Shown here piece by piece: positions 54,519 through 61,413 of a stretch of DNA of 64,000 bases. This DNA comes from Rickettsia typhi (GTDB lineage Bacteria; Pseudomonadota; Alphaproteobacteria; Rickettsiales; Rickettsiaceae). Where the stretch lies: contig CAMBEC010000003.1 of NCBI GenBank assembly GCA_945865485.1, positions 124,001-188,000 on the forward strand. The letters are read 5' to 3'. The translations under genes and the position numbers were made by a program. Below the pieces are notes generated by a model. The model searched no databases and was not told the origin of the DNA. It saw nothing but the letters and a program-made list of their open reading frames with translations. Each line of letters begins with the position of its first letter. The stretch's first letter is position 1.

Positions 54519-55451
54519 ATGACAGAAAATGCAATATTAATTCAAAATCTAGTAAAGCAATATAATCAAAAATACTCAAGTAGCATTAACTCCCTAGCAT
54601 TAGACGATTTTAATCTCGCAGTCCCTAGAGGTTCCATTTTTGGTTTGCTTGGACCAAATGGTGCTGGCAAATCAACTTTGATAAATATTTTAGCTGGCAC
54701 TGTAGTAAAAACTTCTGGTGAAGTTAGAATTATGGGTACCTCAATAGATGAGTTTCCTAAAAAAGCGCGGTCATCAATTGGAATTGTACCTCAAGAAGTT
54801 TCATTTGATACATTTTTTCCAATTTATCAGGCGCTGGAGTTTTATGCTGGTTATTACGGAATAAAACCTAACCAGCGTAAAACAGAAGAAATATTACGGG
54901 CTCTTAGTTTGTGGGATAAAAAAGATAGTTTTCCACAACGACTTTCCGGCGGAATGAAAAGACGTTTTCTTATAGCTAAGGCAATGGTACATTCACCAGC
55001 TGTACTGATCCTTGACGAACCTACAGCTGGTGTAGATTTAGAGCTTCGTTTGCAGCTTTGGGAGTATGTAAAAACGTTAAATAAGCAGGGTATGACTATT
55101 ATTATTACAACCCACTATCTGGCAGAAGCACAAGAATTGTGTGATGAAATTGCTTTTATTAATAAAGGCAAAATCATTAAGCAAGACAAGAAAAGTAAGC
55201 TGCTTCAAGATCTTGGAACAAGGCACATAGATGTTGAATTTAGTACTCCAGTAGATCTTACAGCTCTTGAATTTGCCAAAGGTTCAGTTGAAATATTGTC
55301 TGAAAACAAACTTCGTTTTCAGGTAAATACTACGGGAGATAATTATTCTAAAATACTACAAAATATCAACAAGGTAGGCAGTGAAATCAAAGATTTAAGA
55401 ATATCTCAACCAGATCTTGAAGTTATCTTTCATCAAATTATGCAGGAATAA
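54519..55451 (+). CDS. ABC transporter ATP-binding protein (ABC-2 export type)
   Basis: ATPase subunit of an exporter, 310 aa. Walker A is G-P-N-G-A-G-K-S at residues 45-52, the signature is L-S-G-G-M-K-R-R, Walker B is V-L-I-L-D-E-P-T-A-G-V-D and the H-loop is I-T-T-H-Y. The C-terminal 80 residues match the accessory domain of multidrug and polysaccharide exporters (YadG/CcmA-like). The usual ABC-2 permease gene is not next to it, so it is an orphan here. ygfZ starts three bases after its stop. Confidence 0.9.
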   Translation: MTENAILIQNLVKQYNQKYSSSINSLALDDFNLAVPRGSIFGLLGPNGAGKSTLINILAGTVVKTSGEVRIMGTSIDEFPKKARSSIGIVPQEVSFDTFFPIYQALEFYAGYYGIKPNQRKTEEILRALSLWDKKDSFPQRLSGGMKRRFLIAKAMVHSPAVLILDEPTAGVDLELRLQLWEYVKTLNKQGMTIIITTHYLAEAQELCDEIAFINKGKIIKQDKKSKLLQDLGTRHIDVEFSTPVDLTALEFAKGSVEILSENKLRFQVNTTGDNYSKILQNINKVGSEIKDLRISQPDLEVIFHQIMQE

Positions 55452-55453
55452 AT

Positions 55454-56263
55454 ATGTATGAAATTCTGCCTGATAGATCTATCATTCATGTCTTTGGCCC
55501 TGATAGCCAAAAATTTCTTCAAAGCCTTGTCACTAATGATGTAGTAAATAAAACATACACATACAACTACCTTTTAAATAATCAAGGCAGATATTTATCT
55601 GATTTTTTCATATATCAGGATAATAATGAATCTTATTTTTTAGATATTGATACGAATAGTAGTGTTGCACTAATTAAGCGTTTATCTATATATAAGTTAA
55701 GAAGTCATATAGAAATCCTTGATGTTTCAGAATTTTATGAAGTTTTATACTCAACGAAAAAACTTCAAAACGTAGTATTTTCGTTGCAAGATCCAAGATA
55801 TGATAAACTTGGCTTTAGATCATTAATAAAAACAGAAAATATCACTAAGTTACAAAATAAGAGTAACGATTTGTATCTTAAAGATAAATATAATTTTGCT
55901 ATTGTGGATGGTAATTTAGATTTGGTAGTAGAAAAGTCAATTCCAATTGAGTTTGGCGCTGAAGAATTAAATGCAATTGACTATAAAAAAGGATGTTATG
56001 TGGGTCAGGAAGTCATTTCAAGAGCAAAATACCAAGGAGTAGTTAGAAAAAAAATATTTAAGCTACAATGTGGCACGAATTTTGCCCCTGTAAACCCAGG
56101 TGATGAGGTAACTTTTGATGCAATTAAAGTGGGTAAGTTGTGTTCATTTTATGAAAATCTTGCCATCGGACTCCTTTGGGAAGAAAAGTATTTGGGGCTT
56201 GCGGAAAAAAAAGTTATGATTAATAATTGTATCTGGGATATTGTCTTACCACCTTGGAGATGA
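55454..56263 (+). CDS. ygfZ: YgfZ-like folate-binding Fe-S assembly protein
   Basis: Tetrahydrofolate-dependent factor (COG0354; IBA57 in mitochondria) that helps build or repair [4Fe-4S] clusters in radical-SAM and other enzymes, 269 aa. The family motif K-G-C-Y-V-G-Q-E is at about residues 179-186, with F-G-P-D-S-Q-K-F-L-Q and L-T-N-D-type N-terminal signatures. LipA, also in this window, would be a client. Starts two bases after the ABC ATPase gene. Confidence 0.92.
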   Translation: MYEILPDRSIIHVFGPDSQKFLQSLVTNDVVNKTYTYNYLLNNQGRYLSDFFIYQDNNESYFLDIDTNSSVALIKRLSIYKLRSHIEILDVSEFYEVLYSTKKLQNVVFSLQDPRYDKLGFRSLIKTENITKLQNKSNDLYLKDKYNFAIVDGNLDLVVEKSIPIEFGAEELNAIDYKKGCYVGQEVISRAKYQGVVRKKIFKLQCGTNFAPVNPGDEVTFDAIKVGKLCSFYENLAIGLLWEEKYLGLAEKKVMINNCIWDIVLPPWR

Positions 56264-56448
56264 GAAAGGTATTCATACATTGATATAAAAGTGTGTTTAA
56301 GTAAATAGCTCTTAAGTTGCCATGGTTGGTTGAGTATGGTGGCGGTCAGTATAACAAAGGTCCGCTTTAACTTTTGAGTCCTGGTGACTTTTGGTCACAT
56401 ATAAGTCTGGAAACTCTTCAGCCATAATAAGCTTTTGATTTGAATGGA

Positions 56449-56510
56449 CCTATGCATAATCAGGACGCGAATGCGTAAAAATTGCATCTTGTAGAATTAA
56501 TTTCAGGGAT
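56449..56510 (+). repeat. flbD leader element, copy 1
   Basis: Shares CCTAT near its start, AGGACGCGAA, TGCGT-AAAAAT-GCATC and TGTAGAATTAATTTCAGGGA with copy 2 downstream. Inside it, ATGCG and TGCAT can pair around a short A-rich loop with one G-T wobble. It is followed directly by ATG (56511), which opens a 26-codon frame. Confidence 0.75.
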
Positions 56511-56573
56511 ATGATAACCACATCCTTCAAATTAAAATTTATAGATGATGATTTGAGAGAAAAGCGCCCGAAG

Positions 56574-56641
56574 CCTATATTTATTAGGTGAGGACGCGAA
56601 TATGCGTGAAAAATCGCATCTGTAGAATTAATTTCAGGGAT
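56574..56641 (+). repeat. flbD leader element, copy 2
   Basis: Second copy about 125 bases downstream. The inner hairpin is ATGCG with CGCAT, perfect here where copy 1 has a wobble. The last bases contain AGGGA (56636-56640), which serves as the ribosome-binding site for flbD. Confidence 0.75.
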
Positions 56642-56644
56642 GGT

Positions 56645-57907
56645 ATGAGACTTTTAATTATCGGTGATATTAATAGTGAAATTAAAACAGCTATTGATAT
56701 TGCAAGATCCAAAAACGCAAAAGTCGTGATGGTAGAGTCTTGTAGTCAAGGGGTAGATTTTTTGTGCCAAGGGAAGGGTGCTGATCTAGTTTTGGTTGAT
56801 GTTCAATTTGATATAAAATCACTGGTAATTGCTATGAAAAATGAAAAGATATCGACACCAGTAATAGCATATGGAGTTCAATGTTCTCCAAAGGACGCTG
56901 TTTTAGCTATTAAATCTGGAGCTAGGGAGTTCTTACCTTTGCCTCCAGACGAAAGGCTAATAGCAGCAATTTTTGCCGCTCTTTCCGATGATTCCGTTAG
57001 TATTATCGGAAAGTCACAGCCTATGCTTGATTCAATTGCCTTAGCCGATAAAATAGCTGCCTCAGATGCAAATGTTTTAATCACTGGACAGTCCGGAACT
57101 GGTAAAGAAGTATTTTCAAGTTATATTCATAGTAAAAGTAAGCGAAAAGATAAGCTATTTGTGGCTGTAAATTGTGCTGCTATCCCTGAAAATTTACTTG
57201 AATCAGAGCTATTTGGCCATGAAAAAGGAGCTTTTACGGGGGCAGTTAGTAGAAGGATTGGTAAATTTGAAGAATCATCCGGTGGCACTCTATTACTAGA
57301 TGAAATTAGTGAAATGGATACTAGGCTTCAGGCAAAATTGCTTAGGGCCATTCAAGAAAGAGAAATAGATAGGGTTGGCGGCAATTCACCTGTAAAAGTA
57401 GACTTAAGAATCATCGCTACTTCTAATAGAGATTTGCAAAAAGAAATAGAGAAAGGTAACTTTAGAGAAGACCTTTATTTTAGGCTAAATATCATTAATA
57501 TAAGATTACCTTCTTTGCAAGAAAGGGGGCAAGATATTGAACTCTTGGCAAACTATTTTATAAAAAAATATACAAAAACTAACGGCCTGGGTGAGAAAAA
57601 ATTATCCCAATCTGCGCTTGATCAAATGTTAGTATATTCATGGCCTGGAAATGTCCGCGAGCTTGAAAACGTACTACATAGGGCGGTTCTTATTTCTGAT
57701 TCTACAGAGATAATGCCAATTGATATAAATATCAAAGAGAGAGAAAAAGAGGCCTCTTCATATCATGAGATAGGTTCTTCAGATAACGAAAAAAGAATGG
57801 TATTTAATACTATTGGTTATTGTCTAGGAGATATGAGTAAGGCAGCCAGCATCTTAGGGGTTACAATTGAAATATTACGTGAGAAATTAGAGACTTATAC
57901 AAAATAA
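56645..57907 (+). CDS. flbD: FlbD-like sigma-54-dependent flagellar regulator
   Basis: Sigma-54 activator of the FlbD type, 420 aa. I use the ATG at 56645, with AGGGA four bases upstream; the open frame from 56588 crosses the leader repeat. The N-terminal receiver-like domain (1-115) is degenerate: the usual acidic pair and catalytic lysine are absent although an aspartate remains in V-D-V. The AAA+ domain has Walker A G-Q-S-G-T-G-K-E (148-155), the sigma-54 contact loop G-A-F-T-G-A (195-200) and Walker B T-L-L-L-D-E (215-220). A Fis-type helix-turn-helix ends it. In Caulobacter FlbD controls late flagellar genes. The intact GAFTGA loop implies an rpoN gene in this genome. Confidence 0.88.
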   Translation: MRLLIIGDINSEIKTAIDIARSKNAKVVMVESCSQGVDFLCQGKGADLVLVDVQFDIKSLVIAMKNEKISTPVIAYGVQCSPKDAVLAIKSGAREFLPLPPDERLIAAIFAALSDDSVSIIGKSQPMLDSIALADKIAASDANVLITGQSGTGKEVFSSYIHSKSKRKDKLFVAVNCAAIPENLLESELFGHEKGAFTGAVSRRIGKFEESSGGTLLLDEISEMDTRLQAKLLRAIQEREIDRVGGNSPVKVDLRIIATSNRDLQKEIEKGNFREDLYFRLNIINIRLPSLQERGQDIELLANYFIKKYTKTNGLGEKKLSQSALDQMLVYSWPGNVRELENVLHRAVLISDSTEIMPIDINIKEREKEASSYHEIGSSDNEKRMVFNTIGYCLGDMSKAASILGVTIEILREKLETYTK

Positions 57908-58006
57908 GATCTTTAACAACTCTACTAACTGATAAAAACACTGTCATAGTGGACTTAAGGTAAGTTTATGCATACCTTCGGCTCAGCTATCTTAGGCAAT
58001 ACACCA

Positions 58007-58034
58007 GTCATACCGGGCTTGATCCGGCATCTCA
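58007..58034. repeat. Intergenic palindromic element 11
   Basis: GTCATACCGG, then GCTTGA, then TCCGGCATCTC: the clearest short-form copy, nearly the reverse complement of the one at 24294-24316. Confidence 0.75.
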
Positions 58035-58158
58035 GACAACGGAAAAAAGTGCTAAAATGACTTCTGACTATGTGTTTCCATGCTGAAGTCAAACCCCTAT
58101 AAACTTTGAACATTTATTGAGTTGGTTCGAGACTACTGCGAAATAATTTTTTTTATCC

Positions 58159-58187
58159 TTGACTCCCTATACCTGTTTATATACTAT
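58159..58187 (+). promoter_or_regulatory. Sigma-70 promoter of the ADP/ATP translocase gene
   Basis: TTGACT (58159-58164) is a five-of-six -35 box. The -10 is TACTAT (58182-58187) at a 17-base spacing, or the overlapping TATACT (58180-58185) at 15. Transcription would start close to 58194, the first base of a leader hairpin, 30-odd bases before the ATG. Confidence 0.65.
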
Positions 58188-58193
58188 GTAGAC

Positions 58194-58221
58194 CTAGCCG
58201 ATGGGGAAACATTTGGGTTAG
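58194..58221 (+). promoter_or_regulatory. Hairpin at the 5' end of the tlc transcript
   Basis: CTAGCC (58194-58199) pairs with GGTTAG (58216-58221) including one G-U pair, with an inner ATG/CAT stem (58201-58203 with 58210-58212) around GGGAAA. The G-rich loop is the nearest ribosome-site-like sequence to the ATG at 58228. Such a 5' hairpin could protect the messenger or modulate translation. Confidence 0.4.
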
Positions 58222-58227
58222 ACACTT

Positions 58228-59796
58228 ATGACGAATATTTCAGAGAACAACTTAAACGCAACTAAAGTTTCTGAAATTGCTCATCAATCATCTTCAAAAT
58301 TTATAAAATTCTTAGACTATATTTGGCCAATTCATAAGGGTGAGTTGCCGAAGTTTTTGTCTATTACACTATTAATGTTCTGTATATTAGGAATTCAAAA
58401 TCTGATTCGGGCTATGAAAGATAGTGTCATCAACACTATGATAGGCGTTGAGACGATTTCGTTTCTTAAGTTTTGGGGCGTACTACCAGCGGCATTTATA
58501 GTGACAATTATATATGTTAAGTTAGTGAGCGTCATGAAGGGAGAAAATATATTTTACCTAATAATGGCTATATTTTTAAGTTTCTTCTTCTTATTTGCAT
58601 TTTATCTATTCCCTAACCATGAATTAATTCATCTATCTCCAGATACTGCAAACAGGTTAGTTGCAAGTTTTCCTAATTTAAAGTGGTTTATACTATTACT
58701 ATCCAATTGGAGCTTTTCCTTGTTTTATGTGATAGCCGAGTTATGGCCTAATGCTATTTTCGCTCTATTATTTTGGCAATTTGTAAATAAAATTACCTCT
58801 GTGGATGAGTCTAAAAGATTCTACCCACTTTTTGGGCTATTGGGACAAACAGGATTGTACTTATCTGGTACATTTTTAATAAATTTACAAGTTATGAATG
58901 ATTACTTTACCAAGGTGTTCGGGCTTGGTGGGGGCGTTAGCGTAGTATCAATTCAAATAGTTATAGCTGTTGTTACAATCCTTGGAATAATAGCACTAGG
59001 GGCGTTTTGGCTCCTAAATCATAAGATTTTAGATATTACTACAGCTGAAAATCTTCAATTTAGAGTAAAGAAAAATCAGCTTACTTTAAAAGAAAGCTTC
59101 CATATGATTCTTCAATCCAGATACATAAGGTTGATTACAATTTTACTTATTTGCTATGGTATTGCAATTAATATGGTTGAAGGACCTTGGAAAGCAGAGG
59201 CGGCCAAAATATATAAGACACCAACTGAATTTGCTACGTTCATCGGCAGATACCTAAGTTATACTGGAATACTGACAGTTTTCTTTGTGTTACTCGGCTC
59301 AAATATTGTGAGGGTATTAGGATGGCTTTCAGCTGCAGTTATAACTCCTATTATGGTTTTAGTTACAGGACTCGGTTTTTTTGTTGTCGCAAATTTTGAT
59401 CCTGTAGCAACTTTTATGATGATGTCATTTGCATTTACTGACCCAATTATGCTTGCCATTGTAATTGGAGCTATTCAGAATGTACTCAGCAAATCAAGCA
59501 AATATACTTTGTTTGATTCTACCAAAGAAATGTCCTATGTCCCGCTTGACGAACAGCTTAAAACAAGGGGTAAGGCTGCAGCTGACATGATTGGTACTAA
59601 ACTTGGTAAATCCGCTAGTGCGCTGCTCCAATCAATGATATTTGTTATCTTTCCAGCCGCCACGTACTCTTCAATTTCAGTATTCTTAATGTGCGTGTTT
59701 ACATTAGTCTGTATAATCTGGGTATGGGCAGTTGTCGAGTTAAATAAAGAATACACTAATGCTTGCAATTCTCATGGTGATGAGAGTTTTTTTTAG
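58228..59796 (+). CDS. tlc: ADP/ATP translocase (nucleotide transport protein, Tlc family)
   Basis: NTT-type nucleotide transporter, 522 aa with about 12 membrane helices. Recognisable features are the N-terminal H-K-G-E-L-P-K-F-L, R-A-M-K-D-S-V-I, E-L-W-P-N-A-I-F-A-L-L-F-W-Q-F and the late S-K-Y-T-L-F-D-S-T-K-E-M-S-Y-V-P-L motif, a hallmark of the family. It exchanges host ATP for bacterial ADP or takes up other nucleotides; which of the rickettsial paralogue types this is cannot be told from the motifs. This gene alone is strong evidence for an obligate intracellular lifestyle. Its own promoter lies upstream. Confidence 0.96.
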   Translation: MTNISENNLNATKVSEIAHQSSSKFIKFLDYIWPIHKGELPKFLSITLLMFCILGIQNLIRAMKDSVINTMIGVETISFLKFWGVLPAAFIVTIIYVKLVSVMKGENIFYLIMAIFLSFFFLFAFYLFPNHELIHLSPDTANRLVASFPNLKWFILLLSNWSFSLFYVIAELWPNAIFALLFWQFVNKITSVDESKRFYPLFGLLGQTGLYLSGTFLINLQVMNDYFTKVFGLGGGVSVVSIQIVIAVVTILGIIALGAFWLLNHKILDITTAENLQFRVKKNQLTLKESFHMILQSRYIRLITILLICYGIAINMVEGPWKAEAAKIYKTPTEFATFIGRYLSYTGILTVFFVLLGSNIVRVLGWLSAAVITPIMVLVTGLGFFVVANFDPVATFMMMSFAFTDPIMLAIVIGAIQNVLSKSSKYTLFDSTKEMSYVPLDEQLKTRGKAAADMIGTKLGKSASALLQSMIFVIFPAATYSSISVFLMCVFTLVCIIWVWAVVELNKEYTNACNSHGDESFF

Positions 59797-60111
59797 ATGA
59801 GTCGGGCGCTTATGCTTTTTAACTGATAAACATAATCGGATTCAAAGTAATTTATCTCCCTAATTTAATCTACTTTAACTTAAGTAAGATAGATTTTTGT
59901 CATCCAACTGTGAGCACACACAGCAGAAATCCTGTAAGATACAAACTATCGTTACCTAGAATATATTTTATTCAGTTATTTCATTAATCTTTTATGCGCT
60001 TCCAAAATTGAATTTTGGGCTAATGGATTGAATTGATTTAAATTTTTATATACTACTAAAGCATTTTGTACTTCTATTATATCATTCTCAGCAGGAGCCA
60101 ATTACTCAATT
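59797..60111. other. 315-base spacer after tlc containing a gene remnant
   Basis: Positions 59976-60101 (minus strand) hold a Fic-like remnant listed below. Before it, 59899-59940 contains GTCATCC and a weakly inverted AGGATTTCTGC, possibly another old spacer repeat. The remaining 100 bases are featureless. Confidence 0.5.
59976..60101 (-). pseudogene. Remnant of a Fic-domain gene (N-terminal part)
   Basis: The minus strand reads A-E-N-D-I-I-E-V-Q-N-A-L and F-N-P-L-A-Q-N-S-I-L-E-A-H-K-R-L-M-K before a stop at 59976. The N-terminal region of Fic AMP-transferases has the same arrangement: an E-N-E-I-x-x-x-x-N-A helix and then N-P-x-S-x-x-x-I-L-x-A-H-x-x-L-M-x-G. An in-frame stop lies just upstream, there is no start, and the catalytic H-P-F-x-x-G-N-G-R part is missing. 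It is thus a fossil of about 42 codons. Confidence 0.55.
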
Positions 60112-60861
60112 TCAACATAAGCCGAGCTGCGTATAATCTGGCATTTCTAAATTCGTTTCACCGTCAGGAACATCATATTCCCCAATTAATTTTACTAAAT
60201 TAAATACAGTCGTTGCTTCAGCAGTAAATTTTATAGATTCTAATAGCTCAATTTTTCTTGCCGCTTTTGTTGTTTCTATTCTTTTTATTTCTTTATTATA
60301 ATTTTTAAGTGTATTAGGAATATCATCTCCTTCTTCTGATGAGATCCCCATTTGACCTAGAATTATATGGATAGGATGAGAAAAGTTAACAATTCCCTCG
60401 AGAATTTTAGGGTTAAGACCGTAGTGATAACCCATATTATTTAGACTTACCTCTTTTAATGAACCTGAATATTTAAGAAGTTTGAGTATATATGGGGCTT
60501 CTTTATAACATCCAAAATATTCAATTTTAACAAGCTTAGGGGACGTTACAGCAACAATACCCGTTATAGGGATAATCATACCTGATTTTACCCCAGATAA
60601 GTCTAATTCCGTTGTATCTTGTAGCAATTTAAATAAAGAGGTAGTCCCAAATTCTCTGGTTAAATATTCTATTAATTCGTATTTATAACCATCTTCTCTA
60701 AGTGCATTAGTTAATGGATTACTTGCAGTAGTTGCTATTGCTGTTGCCACGCTCTCGAATTCTTCTAGTAGCTCTGTAAAATTAGCTAATTTTACAGTAA
60801 AATCTGATGGGCTATCACTACCGCCTGAGCTTGGCGCTCCTTTTGCTGTTGCTTTTGACAT
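60112..60861 (-). CDS. Uncharacterised protein with leucine-rich-repeat-like core, 249 aa
   Basis: I do not know this protein. Residues about 85-160 have LRR-like spacing (L-L-Q-D-T-T-E-L-D-L-S-G-V, K-L-V-K-I-E-Y-F-G-C, G-S-L-K-E-V-S-L-N-N-M-G). The first 20 residues are a serine/glycine-rich, disordered tail and the last 60 are helical and charged. No signal peptide or membrane segment is present. A lone LRR-like cytosolic protein next to a Fic remnant in a host-adapted genome could be a secreted effector, but that is inference only. Confidence 0.7.
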   Translation of the reverse strand: MSKATAKGAPSSGGSDSPSDFTVKLANFTELLEEFESVATAIATTASNPLTNALREDGYKYELIEYLTREFGTTSLFKLLQDTTELDLSGVKSGMIIPITGIVAVTSPKLVKIEYFGCYKEAPYILKLLKYSGSLKEVSLNNMGYHYGLNPKILEGIVNFSHPIHIILGQMGISSEEGDDIPNTLKNYNKEIKRIETTKAARKIELLESIKFTAEATTVFNLVKLIGEYDVPDGETNLEMPDYTQLGLC

Positions 60862-61413
60862 AAATTATTACCTATCAATCAATATATTTTTTGTCTAAAA
60901 TATAAAATGTAAAAATTAAATAATCTTCCGTGACAACCACCTGAATTTTAACAAAAATCAAGAAACATCAATAATACTAGAATAATACTATATTAATATT
61001 AATTACAATAGTTTTTTAATTTTTTATACATTTACTGACGGCTCCCTTTTTATGCCCATAATCCATTAGCTTGGGTTACGCTGTATGTATTTTTCTTGTC
61101 AAATGAAACCATAGAGTCGATAAAAGCACCCGGAGAAATTTTGAAATTTTTTGGTGAAAATCCATCTATTCAGATCGAGGAGTTGTTTGAATCAGAAGCT
61201 ATTGAAATAGCAGGGAATTTTAACGAGTCTCAAGAGTAAAGTAACAATTGAAAAAGTAGCAGTAATATACCCGCCCTTAGTTTTGGAAACAAGGAATACC
61301 AAACTCCGGTGGAATTTAATTGAAAAGAGTAGATAAGTATTGTATAAGGTGCAAGAGTTCAAGGCGCAATATACGCATTTTTCTAGTATCTTCTTATTAA
61401 AGAGCATTCTTCC
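60862..61413. other. 552-base spacer upstream of ppdK
   Basis: The first 200 bases are AT-rich without structure I can name. From 61096 a short plus-strand frame runs to 61239 (listed separately). The 175 bases after it contain no clear promoter pair; AAAGAGC just before 61414 is a weak ribosome site for ppdK. Confidence 0.5.
61096..61239 (+). pseudogene. Possible C-terminal remnant or small ORF, 47 codons
   Basis: The frame is open from about 61047 to TAA at 61237-61239 without an ATG; a TTG at 61096 is the only plausible start. The encoded stretch has protein-like composition (S-I-K-A-P-G-E-I-L-K-F-F-G-E-N-P, then E-E-L-F-E-S-E-A-I-E-I-A-G). It looks like the tail of a decayed gene. I cannot assign a family. 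Confidence 0.3.

Larger units (their letters stand above)
56264..56644. other. 381-base flbD leader region with duplicated element
   Basis: The first 185 bases after ygfZ hold a small hairpin (GTGAC-loop-GTCAC near 56387-56401) and no gene I recognise. The second half carries two copies of a 62-68-base element (56449-56510 and 56574-56641). Between them is a short frame of 26 codons (56511-56591) that begins at the same relative point as flbD. Confidence 0.6.
57908..58227. other. 320-base spacer upstream of tlc, with repeat, promoter and leader hairpin
   Basis: Contains palindromic element 11 (58007-58034), a good sigma-70 promoter (58159-58187) and a hairpin (58194-58221) just before the tlc start. 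The stretch between 57908 and 58000 is unremarkable. Confidence 0.6.

Noticed and set aside
58130..58160. GGTTCGAGACT, resembling a tRNA T-loop
   Set aside because: The flanking bases do not form the five-pair T-stem, and no anticodon arm or acceptor stem can be built around it.
60112..60126. C-terminal L-G-L-C of the LRR-like protein as a lipidation signal
   Set aside because: The cysteine is the last residue. A CaaX box needs it four from the end, and a lone terminal cysteine is not a known prenylation site.
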